Origin: Benincasa hispida
Lineage: Eukaryota; Streptophyta; Magnoliopsida; Cucurbitales; Cucurbitaceae
Reading direction: 5' to 3'
Assembly (NCBI RefSeq): GCF_009727055.1
Contig: NC_052349.1
Location: 37,537,993-37,601,992, forward strand
DNA length: 64,000 nt
Part shown: in pieces, positions 43,913 to 56,191 of the stretch
Position numbering within the stretch: position 1 is the first letter of the stretch
Layout: the number at the start of each line of letters is the position of its first letter
Position numbers and translations under genes: made by a program
Notes under the pieces: model-generated
Seen by the model: only the letters and a program-made list of their open reading frames with translations
What the model was told of the DNA's origin: nothing
Database searches by the model: none

Positions 43913-45822
43913 TTGGGGTTAATGCCCTAAATCTCGTGGGTCCTGCAGTTTGTAATTGTAATGTACAAACAATTTTATTTATTTAATAAAATATTAGATG
44001 TTTTATTTAACATTTAATAGCATTAACCCACAAACCAATAAACTGACATTCAAGGCTATCTTCTATAGCTTACATGTATATAGAGACATACAGGTGGATA
44101 ATGTTTAAGTGATAACCTAAATGGTCTGTAATAGATAGACAAGACTGGGTACCTTATCCTGGTGACACTACGAATATGACTCGCTTTGTAGATGTTACAA
44201 TTATTGTAAAGTGCTACAAATGATATAATCCCGATCATTCATGTAGAGACATATGAGCCAGGGTATTCTATACAAAGGAATTTGTATAAGACTGGACCAT
44301 GAAATGAATAGTCTCATTATATAACATTATTAATAACAGAGTTACATTTCACCAAGATGACCATATGTGACATGACCTAAATCCTTAGTGAATTGTGAAC
44401 TCCTGCTTTTGAAGGCAATCCTTTGATTTGTATGGGTGAGAGTAGCTAGATGACCAATTTAATAAGCCTGCCATTTTGGGGATTCGTTTAATTGGGGAGT
44501 TGGGAACACAGCTACACAAGACAGAATTCACTCATTTTCTAATGTTGAGATAAATAGATAAATTGCTCCCTTAAAGACTAATTCTAGGGCTTGAATAATA
44601 TGGCGCCACACCTTCTCTTGACCCAAGAGGGGTTTGGTTATAGTTGGACTATGACTTATTGTTCATTAGAGGGATCAGTGGTACTTAACGAGTTAGATGT
44701 AGCTACAGGGGCAAAGCGGTACTTTTGGCTAAGTTATACTTACAAGCAATTTGTGAAGAGTCATCGAACTATTGACTGGTTATATCCAATGAACATAGAA
44801 ATATATCTGTTGTGCGAAGAGTGCAGATATCGATCTTTAGTGGAGTAACCGATAGTGAATGGATGTTGAATATTTTAATTAAAGGAGTTTAATTAATTAT
44901 TCAATTATCATTGGAACTTCAATCTACAGTTCTAAGGTCCCCTCTGTAGCTTAACAGAGATTATTGAGAATTAATTTTGGATTAATTTGAATTTTTCAAA
45001 TTATTTTAGAGAAATAATTATATGTGTTATAATTAATTTAAATTAATTATATATGATATAATTAATGTAATGTATTTGATACATTATAAAATAAAGTTTA
45101 TTGAAAGAGAAATTAAATATCTGAATTTGATTCAAATACTAATTATATGGATAAGATTCATATAATTATATTTAGTATACATGTGATTTATATTAAATAC
45201 CACAAATGATTGAGAGAATTAAAAACTATAGATTATGTATTATATTTGATACTACATATGTGTGTGTGTGTGTATAATTATTTAAATTAGATTGTGTGTG
45301 TGTATAATTATTTAAATTAGATTTATTTTAATTTTAATTTTAATTTTAGATTTCAAAATTAAAGAGAGGGAGTTACGACTCCCTCCCTTTAATTTTCTCT
45401 CATCAGATCGTGCTAGTGTGTGTGTGGTCTTGATCTTCTTTATAGAAGGTTTTTGCAATCTCTCTGAGATTCTTCTAGAAGACTCCCTGCAAGAAAAATC
45501 TTCCTCTTTCTCAAACTCTCTCGCAAAAGATCTCAGAGCCTACACACTTCTAAGGATTCTCTTCCCCTATAGAGAATACAGAGGAAACTCTTGTGGTGGT
45601 GTTTAGGTTCGTGATTGTTCGTGACAGAACGTGGAGGGATTATGTGAAGAACAACTCTTCAAGGGTAAGAAGTCATGATCTAAACCCTTCTCCCTTCTCT
45701 TTGTTTTATTAGATTGCATGCTGTAATTTTTTTTTATGCATAATTTCTGTACTGTGAATTTTGATTCTGAAAAAAAAAATTTAGGACCGATCCCTGCTTC
45801 TACTGCGGATTGATCCCGAGAA
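43913..45822 (+). mobile_element. 5' LTR of a collapsed copia element
   Basis: Starts TGTTGGGGTTAATGCCC and shares AATTGTAATGTACAAACA with the LTR at 46145, its probable partner. The LTR end runs directly into RNase H coding sequence at about 45823, so the end of the LTR, the primer site, gag and nearly all of pol are deleted. TG microsatellite tracts occur at about 45262 and 45293. Confidence 0.75.
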
Positions 45823-46063
45823 CCTTGGAGTCAAAAGCGCGGAAAGCACATAAAACAGATGTATCATCTCATTTGGGAGATTGTGCATCGAGGGGACGTG
45901 ATCGTCACATAGATAATTTCGGAGCACAACGTTGCTGATCTGTTTACAAAGGCCCTTAAGGCTAAGGTATTTGAAGGTCACCTGCAGAGTATGAGTCTAC
46001 GGAACATGCCACATTTAGTCAAGGAGAAGTGGGAGATTTTGTCCTGGACACGTTTTATGCCCT
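45823..46063 (+). pseudogene. Ty1-copia RNase H C-terminus
   Basis: Translation gives EPWSQKRGKHIKQMYHL, IWEIVHRGDVIVT, then one stop, then SEHNVADLFTKALKAKVFEG and ending VKEKWEILSWTRFMP before a stop at 46063. This is the conserved tail of copia RNase H (the HI..KYHLIRE...VADL.TK block). A purine-rich AGGATAAGTGAGAGAT then precedes the LTR at 46145, as a polypurine tract would. Confidence 0.85.
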
Positions 46064-46283
46064 AGTTTATTGTTTTTGTGTGTACTTTTATATTAGTATG
46101 ACTTTTATATTTACACCCCACAAGCTTTAGGATAAGTGAGAGATTGTTGAGGTTGATGTCTTAAATCTTGTGGTTTCTATGTTTGTAATTGTAATGTACA
46201 AACAATTTTATTTATTTAATAATATATGAGATATTTTATTCGACATTTAGTAACATTAACCCACAAACCAATAAACTGACAAT

Positions 46284-48954
46284 TGAAGGATCTCATACTG
46301 AGAGTTCTATGAGCGTGTTCAGATCGCTCCGATCTCACCGTGACCAAAATACAAATTATATACATTCAACACATACAATTATGCACATAAATCTAATTAT
46401 CGGCATGCTCAGAACAAAATAAATAACAGGGAATCAAAGTTCCTTACCAGTTGAAGACTATCTTCAAATTTCAGAACTCCTACGCAGCGGAAACCCTCCC
46501 AGTGATCTACCAACGCTCGACGAGAACGTTGACTGCAACAGCACGATCAACGCGAACAAGAACGCCGCAACAGGGACGGCACCACCACTAATGAGCCCCG
46601 GATATTCTTGGAGTGAAAACCCAAAGGGTGGGCTTTGGTGAATTTGGTAGAGGACGGAGAAACAACGAGTCGTGNNNNNNNNNNNNNNNNNNNNNNNNNA
46701 AAAAGAGAGAGATCCCACAAACCAATAAACTGACAATTGAAGGATCTCAAACTGAGAGTTCTATGAGCGTGTTCAGATCGCTGCCGATCTCACCGTGACC
46801 AAAATACAAATTATATACATTCAACACATACAATTATGCACATAAATCTAATTATCGGTGCTCAGAACAAAATAAATAACAGGGAATCAAAGTTCCTTAC
46901 CAGTTGAAGACTATCTTCAAATTTCAGAACTCCTACGCAGCGGAAACCCTCCAGTGATCTACCAACGCTCGACGAGGAAACGTTGACTGCAACAGCCGAT
47001 CAACGCGAACAAGAACGCCGCAACAGGGACGGCACACCACTAATGAGCCCCGGATATTCTTGGAGTGAAAACCCAAAGGGTGGGCTTTGGTGAATTTGGT
47101 AGAGGACGGAGAAACAACGAGTCGTGCAGGCGATAAGCAAGTGGGAGATAAATTAGTGCTATCGTATAGCAGAAGTGCTTATCGCATAGAGGAGCTACAG
47201 ATCATGTAGGATTTAACTAAATGATCGTTTAGGAAAAACATATACGAATTATTTAGCTAAATCAACACACTATACAATCGTTTAGAGAAACTAATCCGAT
47301 CGTCTAGGTACAGTGTGTGATCATTTAAGCGCGCAGGTAACGATAATTTAGATGGAGGAAACGTTATCGCATAGACTCTCAAGCGATCGTTTTGAATCAC
47401 CACCATGCGCTTCACGAATTCTTTTGGGCGATTGAACGGGCGATCGAATGAACATCGATTGCACGATTCAAAATGAAAATTTTTTTCATTTTTAACCCAT
47501 CGGTTACCAAATAACCAACGCGCCTAGCCTACTATCCGTCCGAAGTCGGAAAAAGTATTAAACTTATCATATATGAATCAATCCAATAATTAATAATTAA
47601 TCATATTATAATTTTATTATCTTATAGTTTTGATATCATATATTCTACTCATAGTAATTATTCTCCTCTACTTGATAAATATATTTTATATCTAAATTTC
47701 CTCCAAAAATAATGTATCTCTTACATTTAATCAATTATATCATATAATAGCGACTCATTAACCAGATGCAAATTATATCATCCTATAATCGAAGCTCCCT
47801 CCTTTGCATTTGAACATTTCAATTTAACTCAATATACTGGTTCTCCGCTTTTATCCAAAGCTACCCCGAGGGACCTAAATGGACTTCGTGGCTCGAAGCT
47901 CCAATGATATCGTGAATAGCAGACTAAAACTGTTGTAGCCACGAGATCCACCAATCACGTGTTAAATTGTCAAGATTGAGGCGGCGGTGATTCCATTAAA
48001 GAACAACAACTGAACTCTTCTACACAGATATATTTTCTTGTCCATCGGATTAACCAATCATCAGAGTATGATGACCTTCATAGATGTGTAGTACAGCTGA
48101 GCCAAATTTACCATTTTGCCCCTGTGAGTTAAATCTACACTTCCTTAAGTACCAGGTTTCTCTAATGAAAGACAATTACATAGTTCCAACTATGTGTGAC
48201 TTCTCCGGCCAGGAGATGTGTGTGGTGTACATCGTTCAGTCCTAGAATAGCCCTTAAAGGGAAGCATCTTCTTACTCCTCTACTCGGGGAAAGGAAGTGA
48301 ATTCCAATCTTTGTGCAGCTGAGTTCCAGCTCCCATGAATCAAGATGAAATCCCCAAAATAGTAGGTTTAAAATCAGCGACATGGCCACTCGCACCATAC
48401 ACATAAAGGGACTGCCTCATGGTAGGAGTTACCAACTCACTCAGGATTTGAGGACAATGTACCTATGGTTATCCTAGGAAGTGAAGTTTCTGTCATGAAC
48501 GGTGTTTATATAACGAGATATTAACACTTCGTGGTCAGGTCTTATACAAACTCTTTGTATAGGACGCTCCGCTCGCATCGTCTCACCTCGCATGTCCTCA
48601 ACATGAATGATCAGGATCAGACTATCTGTAATAAGTCACAACACTTGTGACCATTCCACAAAATGGGCCACATCTGTAGCTTTACCAGGATAAGGTTTCC
48701 TTCCTATATCCATATACTACAGACCATTTTGGTTATCATTCAAGACATGATCCACTTGTATGTCACCACATACATGCTTGAGTCACATACAGATAACTAG
48801 GGATTTCTGTTTATTGGTTTGTGGTAAAGCAAATAAAAAAATAACCGAACAAAATACAAGATGTGAAGTAAATATCATATATTAACAACACAAGCATTCG
48901 TACATACTGTTTACAAACTACAGGACACGGGACTTTAAGGCATTAACTTTAACA
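46284..48954 (-). mobile_element. Reverse-strand LTR of the ACGATCG family, nested
   Basis: Begins TGAAGGATCTC and ends GGCATTAACTTTAACA, the reverse of TGTTAAAGTTAATGCC. The sequence is closely related to the 6904-9049 LTR read backwards, including an ACGATCG-type array at 47160-47400. Its first ~390 bp are present twice because of the assembly gap at 46675-46699, so the real length is about 2.2 kb (46738-48954). I could not define a clean target duplication. Confidence 0.8.
46675..46699. other. Assembly gap (25 N) with unmerged overlapping ends
   Basis: 25 N lie between 46674 and 46700. The ~415 bp left of the gap (46260-46674) recur right of it (46714-47126) almost base for base. Single-base indels separate them (for example GCTCCGATC against GCTGCCGATC). 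The shared block includes host LTR sequence (CCCACAAACCAATAAACTG), so this is a duplicated contig end and not biology. Confidence 0.9.
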
Positions 48955-49114
48955 ATCTTCTGTAGCTTAAACATGTATGTAGAGACATACGTGTGAATCA
49001 TGTTTAAGTGATAACCTAAATGGTCTATAGTTATCCAGGTGACACTACGTATATGACCCACTTTGTAAATATTACAATTGTTGTAAAGTGCTACAAATGA
49101 TCTGATCTTTATCA

Positions 49115-51106
49115 TGTTGGGAATGGTGTCCTAAATCTCCTTGTAGTCTTGCAGTTTGTAAACTCTGTAAACATATTGTTATTAATAAAATAAATGTTAT
49201 TTTATAAGCATTTACTCAATCCAATAAACTAAGATCTAAGGTTATTTTATGTAAATTTAAACAAGTATGTTGAGACATACAGGTGGATCTTGTTTAAATT
49301 AATAACCTAAATGGTCTGTAGTAGATGGATAAAGGAGGGATACCTTATCCTGGTGACACTACGGATACAACCCGCTTTGTAGATGTTACAATTGTTGTAA
49401 AGTGCTACAAATGATCTGATCCTGATCATTCATGTGGAGACATGTGAGCAGGGGTATCCTATACGAAGAGTTTGTATAAGACTGGACCACGAAATGATTA
49501 GTCTCTTTATATATCGCTATTGATAATAGAGACTTACATTTCACTAGGATGACTATAGGTGACATGACCTGAATCCTGAGTGAGCTGGAAACTTCTGCCT
49601 ATGAGGGCGATCCTTTGATTTGTATGGGTGAGAGTGGCCAGATTGCCAACTCAATAAGCCTACTATTTTGGGGATTTTTTTGATTGAGGAATTGAGAACT
49701 CAACTACACAAGACATAATTCACTCCTTCCCCGATGCAAGAGTAAGTAGATAAATTGCTCCCTTAAAGGCTGATTCTGAGTCTTGAACATAGCGGCCACA
49801 CCCTCTTTTGGGAAGAGAGGACTCGGTCATAGTGGGACTATGAGTTATTATTCATTAGAGAAATTAGTGGTACTTAAGGAGTTAGATATAACTACATGGG
49901 CAAAACAGTAAATTGGCCCAGTTGTACTTATGAGTGCTTTGTGAAGGGTCATCGCACTGTTGATTGGTTATATCCAATGGACACAAAAATATATCTGTAG
50001 TGCGAAAAGTCCAACTGTTGGTCTTTAATGGAGTGTCCGACAGCTAACGGATGGTGGATTTCGTGATTAAAGAGATTAGTCAGTTATTCATATACCATTG
50101 GAGCTTCAAGCTACAGGTCCATAAGGTCCCCTTGATAGCTCAATGGATTCAAGTTGAGAATAAGATTTTGGGTTAGTTTAAAGTGTTCAAATTAACAATA
50201 GGGAATTTGATTATATATGATATAATTAATTTAATTCAATTATATGTGATATAATTGATATAATGTATTAGATATATTATTTCATTGGAGGAATTAATAT
50301 AAACATGATTTATATTAAATGCCATAAAATAGAAAAAGAACTATGGTTTATATGTTGCATATAATGCAATATTAAAACTATAAGTTTTAAATATAATATG
50401 ATAAGTTAGTTATTGTATTTATTTATAATTTATTAATTATATGATAATTAATATTTCTTTCTAAATAACTACCTTAAATGGGTGGTTCTACATGGTTTAT
50501 GGTATCTATGAGATAAAAGAAAAAATAGTTTCAAACCATTCAATTCGAATCGTCTCACAAAGAATTCACTATCGAGTAAAAAGGTTTTACTACAAAATAG
50601 TTTAATAGAGACTAGTTACTATACGATATTACTCGTTACAACACGATCGAGTATCAAGTCTATACGATAGGCTTCTCCTTCTACATAATTATTTGATCGC
50701 ATATTCGATCGTCTACTCGGTCGTTTACTTCCTCCATTCCTCTATCCAAAATCATACAGAGCTTACAACTCCTGGATTCTCACACCGAGAATACCAAGAT
50801 AACCTTATGGTGGTGTCTTGTTCTGTTCGAGGATCGAGGATTGAGTTTCACTTGTTGGTGATCAAGGATCTTCCAGTTGAGCGTTGCATTCATGCTGTGT
50901 GGACTTGTTCAAGTTTGATTGAGGGAAATACGTGAAGAAAGAGTTCTTCAAAGGTATTATACTCGATCCCTTGTATTTCATTAAGAAGTAATTTATTCTT
51001 TATGCATAATCTCTTCTAAATGACTATAAATGTATGTGTTCTTTCTCAATGGAGTTTGGAATGATCCACTTTCGCTCACTGGTTCTCTAGGTTAAGAGTT
51101 CCTTCA
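49115..51106 (+). mobile_element. Nested solo LTR (1,992 bp) with TSD TATCA/TATTA
   Basis: Starts TGTTGGGAATGGTGTCC and ends TAAGAGTTCCTTCA. TATCA (49110-49114) and TATTA (51107-51111) are a target duplication with one mismatch. Removing the LTR restores the host LTR reading ...CTTTATCATTCATGTAGAG. Scattered ACGATCG/CTATACGAT motifs occur at about 50590-50720. Confidence 0.88.
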
Positions 51107-51451
51107 TATTATTCATGTAGAGACATGTGAGCGGGGGTATTCTATACAGAGGAGTGTGTATAAGGTTGGACAACAAAATGAATAGTCTCATTATGTAACA
51201 CTGTTAATTATAGAGACTTACATTTCACCAGGATGAGCATAGGTGACATGACTTGAATCCTGAGTGAGTTGTGAACTCCTGCCTATGAAAGCGATTCTTT
51301 GTTTGTATGAGTGAGAGTGGTTAGATCTCGACTCAATAAGCCTACGAGTTTGGGGATTCGTCTGATTGGGGAGCTGGAACACAGCTACACAAGATGGAAT
51401 TCACTCATTCTCTAATGTTGGAGTAAGTAGATAAATTGCTCCCTTTAGGGC

Positions 51452-53692
51452 TGTAAAAACCAAGTTTGTACACAAATATTATAGGAAGTTAAAGTCAAAT
51501 GTTACTTAAGGTTCAACATAAAGTTTAGTTGTTAGTGAACGAATTCTAAATTTAAGCTACTAAGTTTAAAATTTGGTCCATAAATCTTACAGGACATTAA
51601 ATAATAAACATAATATTAATGTGGAAATTAAACAAATACCTAAGTAAAAAAAAATATAAGAAATAAAATAATGACAATATAATAACACTTTAAAAAAACA
51701 AAGAACAAAACAAAGATTATGGAAATGATTTTAATATGAAGAAAGTTTAAAATAGTAACAATGATAAAAAAAAAAAAAAGGGTAAAGTTGGTTGGTAGGT
51801 GAGAGAGATAAAAATAAATAAATAAAAAAAATAAAAAGATAAACATCATACAGGGGAAAAAAGACAAAACAGGAAGTTGGTGGCTCTTCCCTTTAAATAG
51901 GGAGAGCCATTCATTCTTTTGGAAACTCTTTTCCCCAAGTTAATCTTCTTCTTTAATTTAACGTTTAAGGATTTTTTTCTTTCATTTTCTTTTATAAAAC
52001 TTCATGAAAGATAAAATAAATCAACAATATTATTAAGTTAATAAAGTTTCTTTATACTTAATAATGTATGAAGTTTCCTTACTACTACTGTTATCATGTT
52101 ATATATTATATATTATATCATGTTATATACTATTAATATCACTATAGCTAAGGTTATTAATGCTATTATTATCAATATAAATCATATTATTATTTTTACT
52201 ATTATCAATAATATGATAATATTACAGTTGTTATTAATAATACTATTACTATCACTATTATTATTACTACTACTATTATATTCTTCTTCTTCTTCATCTT
52301 CTTTCTCTTAATATTATTATTTTTATTATTATTACTACTACTACTACTATTACTACTACTACCATTACTATCATTATTATTATCATTATACTATTATTAT
52401 TATTACTACTACTATGATAATCATTATTATCATTATTACTATTCTTTTTGTTGTTATTATTTTTATTACTACTACTATTATTGTTATCATCATTCTCAAG
52501 CTGTATGGGCAGACGACAACACCAAGTTCAAACAAGGAGTTCTCCCAAATTACTCGTGCAAATCAGGTGAATCTTGAACCAAAATCTCAGAAATTGAATG
52601 TGGTTTCTGGGCGAGGGTGGTCGCAAGGAAAATCTAAGAGAAGAGTTGTCAAAATCAAAGGAAACCAAGAGGTTTCCACAAAATCGGTGATAGTCGAGCA
52701 AGGTGTAATCTTGCTCTTTCAGTGGATTTTAAAGGCAAAGTTTTAAAGTAAGTAAGTTCATATATTTCTAAACAAGTTTGTAGAAGGAATTATCTTGAAA
52801 TAAGGTATGGAATGATGTATAATCTGAGCTTCAAAATGAATATAAAAATTAGGATTCAAAAGGAAGCCAGAGGAAACCAGGGAACTTGGAAAGAGAGAAA
52901 GGTTTCAATAAAACAAGGTGAGTGGTATTCATTTAAGGTCTTAACCATATCTTTTATAATTTATGTTTATGTTGTGAACGAGTAGCCAGAACGAGAATGA
53001 GAATATGTGGCCGGGATGGTCAGGGGATCAACAAACCTAATTCCTAAGCCTGGAGCAGAATCTCACGGGATGGTCAAGAGGCCATGAAGCCTAGTTCCTG
53101 AGCTTGTGAAAGGAACCTCGTATGGGATGGTCAGAGGACGACGAACCTAGCTTCTAAGTCCATAAGCGGGAATCTATATGCACATAGGGAACACAGGAGA
53201 TTAAATAAGTATTAGTTTTAACTATCTACCGTGTGTGTAGGTAAGGTTGAGAACAGACTTATTCGAGACTGAGGTTTGGATGTTAACCTCGTAATATGAT
53301 ATGCTTTTATTGCTATAACTTGAAAGAGGCTTGTTATGTTGTTACTACTCATTGGGCTTCTTGAAGCTCATTCTTTTCTTTCATGTTTTTTCTTCCCAGG
53401 TAGAGAAAGATAAGGAGTTCCAGGGTGCTGCTAAGGTCAATGTCTGCCACACCACAACCACACTTCTAGATTTAAGTTATTGTTGCAAACATTTGTAGTT
53501 AAGTCTGAAAGTTATATAAACATTATACTGTTTGTAATAAAATAAGTCAAACAATTTTTGCTTATTTCCTTGGCTTTAAGTTTAATGAGCAAAAAAGGTT
53601 CAGATGGACAGTAGGTATCACAAAAAGGTGGTATTTGTCGTCCTCACGCCTCCTTTCGGGTTTAAGAGGTGAACTCAGGAAGCGGTGTGACA
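51452..53692 (+). mobile_element. Gypsy-like LTR remnant with microsatellite and degenerate repeats
   Basis: The right end GAAGCGGTGTGACA (53692) resembles gypsy LTR ends. CATGTTTTTTCTTCCCAGGTA near 53385 matches the kind of R-region sequence seen near 29090. Between 53010 and 53170, GGGATGGTCAG(A)GG...CCTAG(T)TCC(T)AAG recurs three times at about 60 bp. The left end (TGTAAAAACC at 51452) is only a guess. It may be a truncated LTR. Confidence 0.45.
52080..52500. repeat. Imperfect trinucleotide microsatellite (ATT/ACT/ATC)n
   Basis: Nearly the whole stretch consists of ATT, ACT, ATC and TTC triplets in mixed order, for example TATTACTACTACTACTATTA. Hydrophobic open frames in it (rich in Ile, Thr, Leu) are by-products of the repeat. 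Confidence 0.85.
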
Positions 53693-53985
53693 TCAATCCT
53701 ATAGTATATTTTTCTTCCCTTATTTAGAAAATTATGCTGATTTATTCTTTAGGATATTTTCCTTGTTTAAGAGTCATTAGTTCCAAATGGTGATATTGTT
53801 CCCTTTCTCAGCCGATAATTTAAAAGGAGATTGTCGTGCTCTTTTAGGGTTGCCACTTCTAATTATCTTTTGGGTGAGGTTCTATCTTTTGTGGTGGCGG
53901 AACTGTGCAACATTGATTATTTCTATTGTTTCTTTGCTCACTATAATCCATTGTACGAAATCTTTGTTGAAGAGTACAAGATCAA
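53693..53985 (+). other. Unassigned stretch with two short overlapping open frames
   Basis: Frames at 53787-53993 and 53831-54016 overlap. One encodes ATSNYLLGEVLSFVVAELC. I do not recognise a family, and no splice sites or neighbouring exons support a gene. Confidence 0.25.
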
Positions 53986-53989
53986 AAAG

Positions 53990-54520
53990 ATAACTTCTGT
54001 CTTATGGAGAGCCTAAGACATTGCTCTTGAGAAGATATTCTCGGTCTTAGGGGGAGTCTAAGACTTCATTACTTGAGAAGGATTTCTCTAACCTAGGGTG
54101 AACCTAAGATACATTAGTGAAGGGAGTTCATTGAGAAAAGGGAAGATAACATCGTTGGAGAGGGGTGACATACATTGTCAGAAGCCAAAATATTCAACAC
54201 TAATATTAACATACGTAGGGGAAGCCTAAGTGTCTTGAGAGGGAGTCTCACGTCTAGAAGAAGCCTAGGTGAACTGTGAGTTAGATTCTTCGTATGTCAC
54301 TGTAAATGTTGTTACTTTACAGATAAGTACTACATTGTAGTCGCTTGACTCTTTAATATTAATGGATTATCTTTTCTGAGCTTTCTACCCCCTCCCCCCA
54401 GACGTAGGTAGTTATCGTCGAACTGGGTTACCAATCTTTGTGTGTTATCTCTTACTTATATGTTCATTTTTATCTTGTGTTATAGAACGAGCCAAATTAC
54501 TTAGTTTAACATCTATTTTC
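53990..54520 (+). mobile_element. Possible copia LTR fragment
   Basis: CCAGACGTAGGTAGTTATCG followed by AACTGGGTTACC and TTTGTGTGTTATCTC matches the R/U5 style of many plant copia LTRs (GACGTAGGC...CCGAACC). Upstream, about three degenerate ~50-bp repeats contain CTTGAGAAG and CCTAAGA. No ends can be defined. Confidence 0.4.
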
Positions 54521-54696
54521 TGAATGGTGATTCATCCTATTTTTCATTAACCTTGAATGGCCTGTAAGACTCCAATATGCATGAATTGTTCGAAAACCTT
54601 CAAAAATAGACATTTAAACACATTAAACCCTATAAGTAAGTGGGATTAGAGACCTAAAAATAGTTCTTTTCAAGAGATATCAAGAGGTTACTTGTG

Positions 54697-54720
54697 TTAT
54701 TGTTATTATTATTATTATTA

Positions 54721-54809
<89 letters not shown>

Positions 54810-54810
54810 T
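54697..54810. repeat. (ATT)n microsatellite, about 38 units
   Basis: An almost pure TTA/ATT run with two interruptions (GTT) near the left end. It creates a poly-Leu open frame that is not a gene. Confidence 0.95.
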
Positions 54811-55042
54811 TGGATTGATACAAATTCTAAGACATCACTCCAATATATACTAGTTGGTACCTTTAAATTTATGGTTAGGATTTTGCCAACACATTATGAT
54901 AAATTGTTACAAATTACTCCCTATGATTTATATTCCATATACTTCATATTTTTTTAGTAAAATAGAAGCAACAAAATTAAATAAGTAACATATCACTTAA
55001 CACAATGACATCCATGTCTTGAGCGTGATCTTCAATCCAAAC

Positions 55043-55282
55043 ACCTTATAAGTTGGTTCACCTTGCATGCCTAGCAAGACCGTGATCAACAAAATTATTG
55101 TTTCGTGGCCAGAGAAAGAAACCGAAAAATAAAGTCTCTATGATAGAATGCTCGAATGTCATACCTGATAAGTTGGTTCATCTTGTATGCCTAGCAAGAC
55201 TGTGATCAACAAAATTATTGTTTCGTGGGTAGAGAGAGAAACCAAAAAATAAAGTCTGTACGATAGAATGCTCGAATGTCAT
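55043..55282. repeat. 120-bp tandem duplication
   Basis: AAGTTGGTTCACCTTGCATG at about 55050 recurs at 55170 as AAGTTGGTTCATCTTGTATG. The copies match to ATAGAATGCTCGAATGTCAT at the right, with about ten substitutions. Non-coding. Confidence 0.85.
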
Positions 55283-55384
55283 CAACACTTGGACTTTGTT
55301 ATTGAAACAACCTCAACCTTTATGTAAAGTCAAAAGAATCAATGAGTCAGTTTCAACCTAGAAAGGAAAGACCTCTACTTCATG

Positions 55385-55490
55385 AACTTTTTTTTTTCTT
55401 TTCACAATTCAACACACATGTAGAGTGAGATTCGAACATGTGATCTTTTGGTTGAGAATAAATATTTTAACAAATTTTAGAAAAGTTTTA
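55385..55490 (-). mobile_element. Possible tRNA-derived SINE (reverse)
   Basis: On the - strand, ACATGTTCGAATCTCAC is a good polymerase III B box preceded by TCAACCAAAAGATC. A T run at 55389 corresponds to an A-rich tail on the - strand. The A box is not clear. Confidence 0.35.
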
Positions 55491-55549
55491 TAGTAGACAC
55501 TTCGTAAAACTAAAACAAGTGAATCTCAAATAAGAAAACAATTTAGATT

Positions 55550-55945
55550 AAATTATAAGTTTAGTTTTTAAACTTTTAAGGCTGTGTTTATTTGATTCTT
55601 GAACTTTAAAAGATTTCTAATAAGTTCATGAACTTTTAATTTTGTGTCTTATAGATCCATAAATAAACTTTAAGAAGTGTCAACTTTCAATTTTGTGTTC
55701 AATAGGTCAAGACTCTTTCGACATTTTGAAAATTTTACAAACATACTATAACAAAAAGTGAAAATTTAGAGTCTTATTATGCTTTAAATTTAATAAACCA
55801 ATTATTTTAATTTTTTAATATATCAAAGATCTAATAAACACAATTAAAAATTCAGAGATTTATTAAACATTTTGAAAATACAAAACTTATTAGATACAAA
55901 ATTAAAAGTTCAAGAACTTATTATGAATCTTTTAATTTTCATTTG
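55550..55945. repeat. Imperfect inverted repeat (AGTTTAG...TGAACTTTTAATTTTGTGTC family)
   Basis: Left arm pieces such as GAACTTTTAATTTTGTGTCT (about 55630) face reversed copies such as AGATACAAAATTAAAAGTTC (about 55890). A single-arm relative lies near 29530-29640. It looks like a non-coding foldback repeat; the ends are not sharp. Confidence 0.5.
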
Positions 55946-56191
55946 AGGTACAATAGTAAAAACAATCGAGGAAAAAAGACAACAAAAACATTGAAGAGCA
56001 CTCTTGAACGGGAGGGTAATCAATCTCGAGTGAGCCAAGTCGTCTGCATGGTATGGAGAGTATAAAGAATCCCCTTTGCACCAAAACTATGTATAAGGTG
56101 TTTAATATGCGTTCATCAAAGTTTAGAGACCTATTAAACATCCTTAAAATCTCATAAATCTTTGACACAACTATGAAAGTTCATGAATTAA

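Larger units (their letters stand above)
46145..51446 (+). mobile_element. 3' LTR of the same element, carrying two nested LTRs and an assembly gap
   Basis: Host LTR pieces: 46145-46283 (TGTTGAGGTTGATGTC to AAACTGACAAT), 48955-49114 (ATCTTCTGTAGCTTAAAC to GATCTTTATCA) and 51107-51446 (TATTATTCATGTAGAG to GCTCCCTT). Laid end to end these follow the order of the intact 43913 LTR and stop at about two-fifths of its length. About 10 bp of the host LTR is lost at the first insertion. Confidence 0.75.

Noticed and set aside
46260..47126. Biological tandem duplication of an LTR end
   Set aside because: The two copies abut an N gap and share flanking host sequence, so an assembly overlap is the simpler explanation.
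52096..52746. Hydrophobic Ile/Leu/Thr-rich open frames that could look like membrane proteins
   Set aside because: They are made of trinucleotide repeats, and the 52500-52746 extension has no recognisable domain.
53787..54016. Small gene encoding ATSNYLLGEVL... or the overlapping frame
   Set aside because: Two frames compete, no family is recognised, and the region is bracketed by LTR debris.
54694..54957. Poly-leucine open frame of 87 codons
   Set aside because: It is the translation of the (ATT)n microsatellite.
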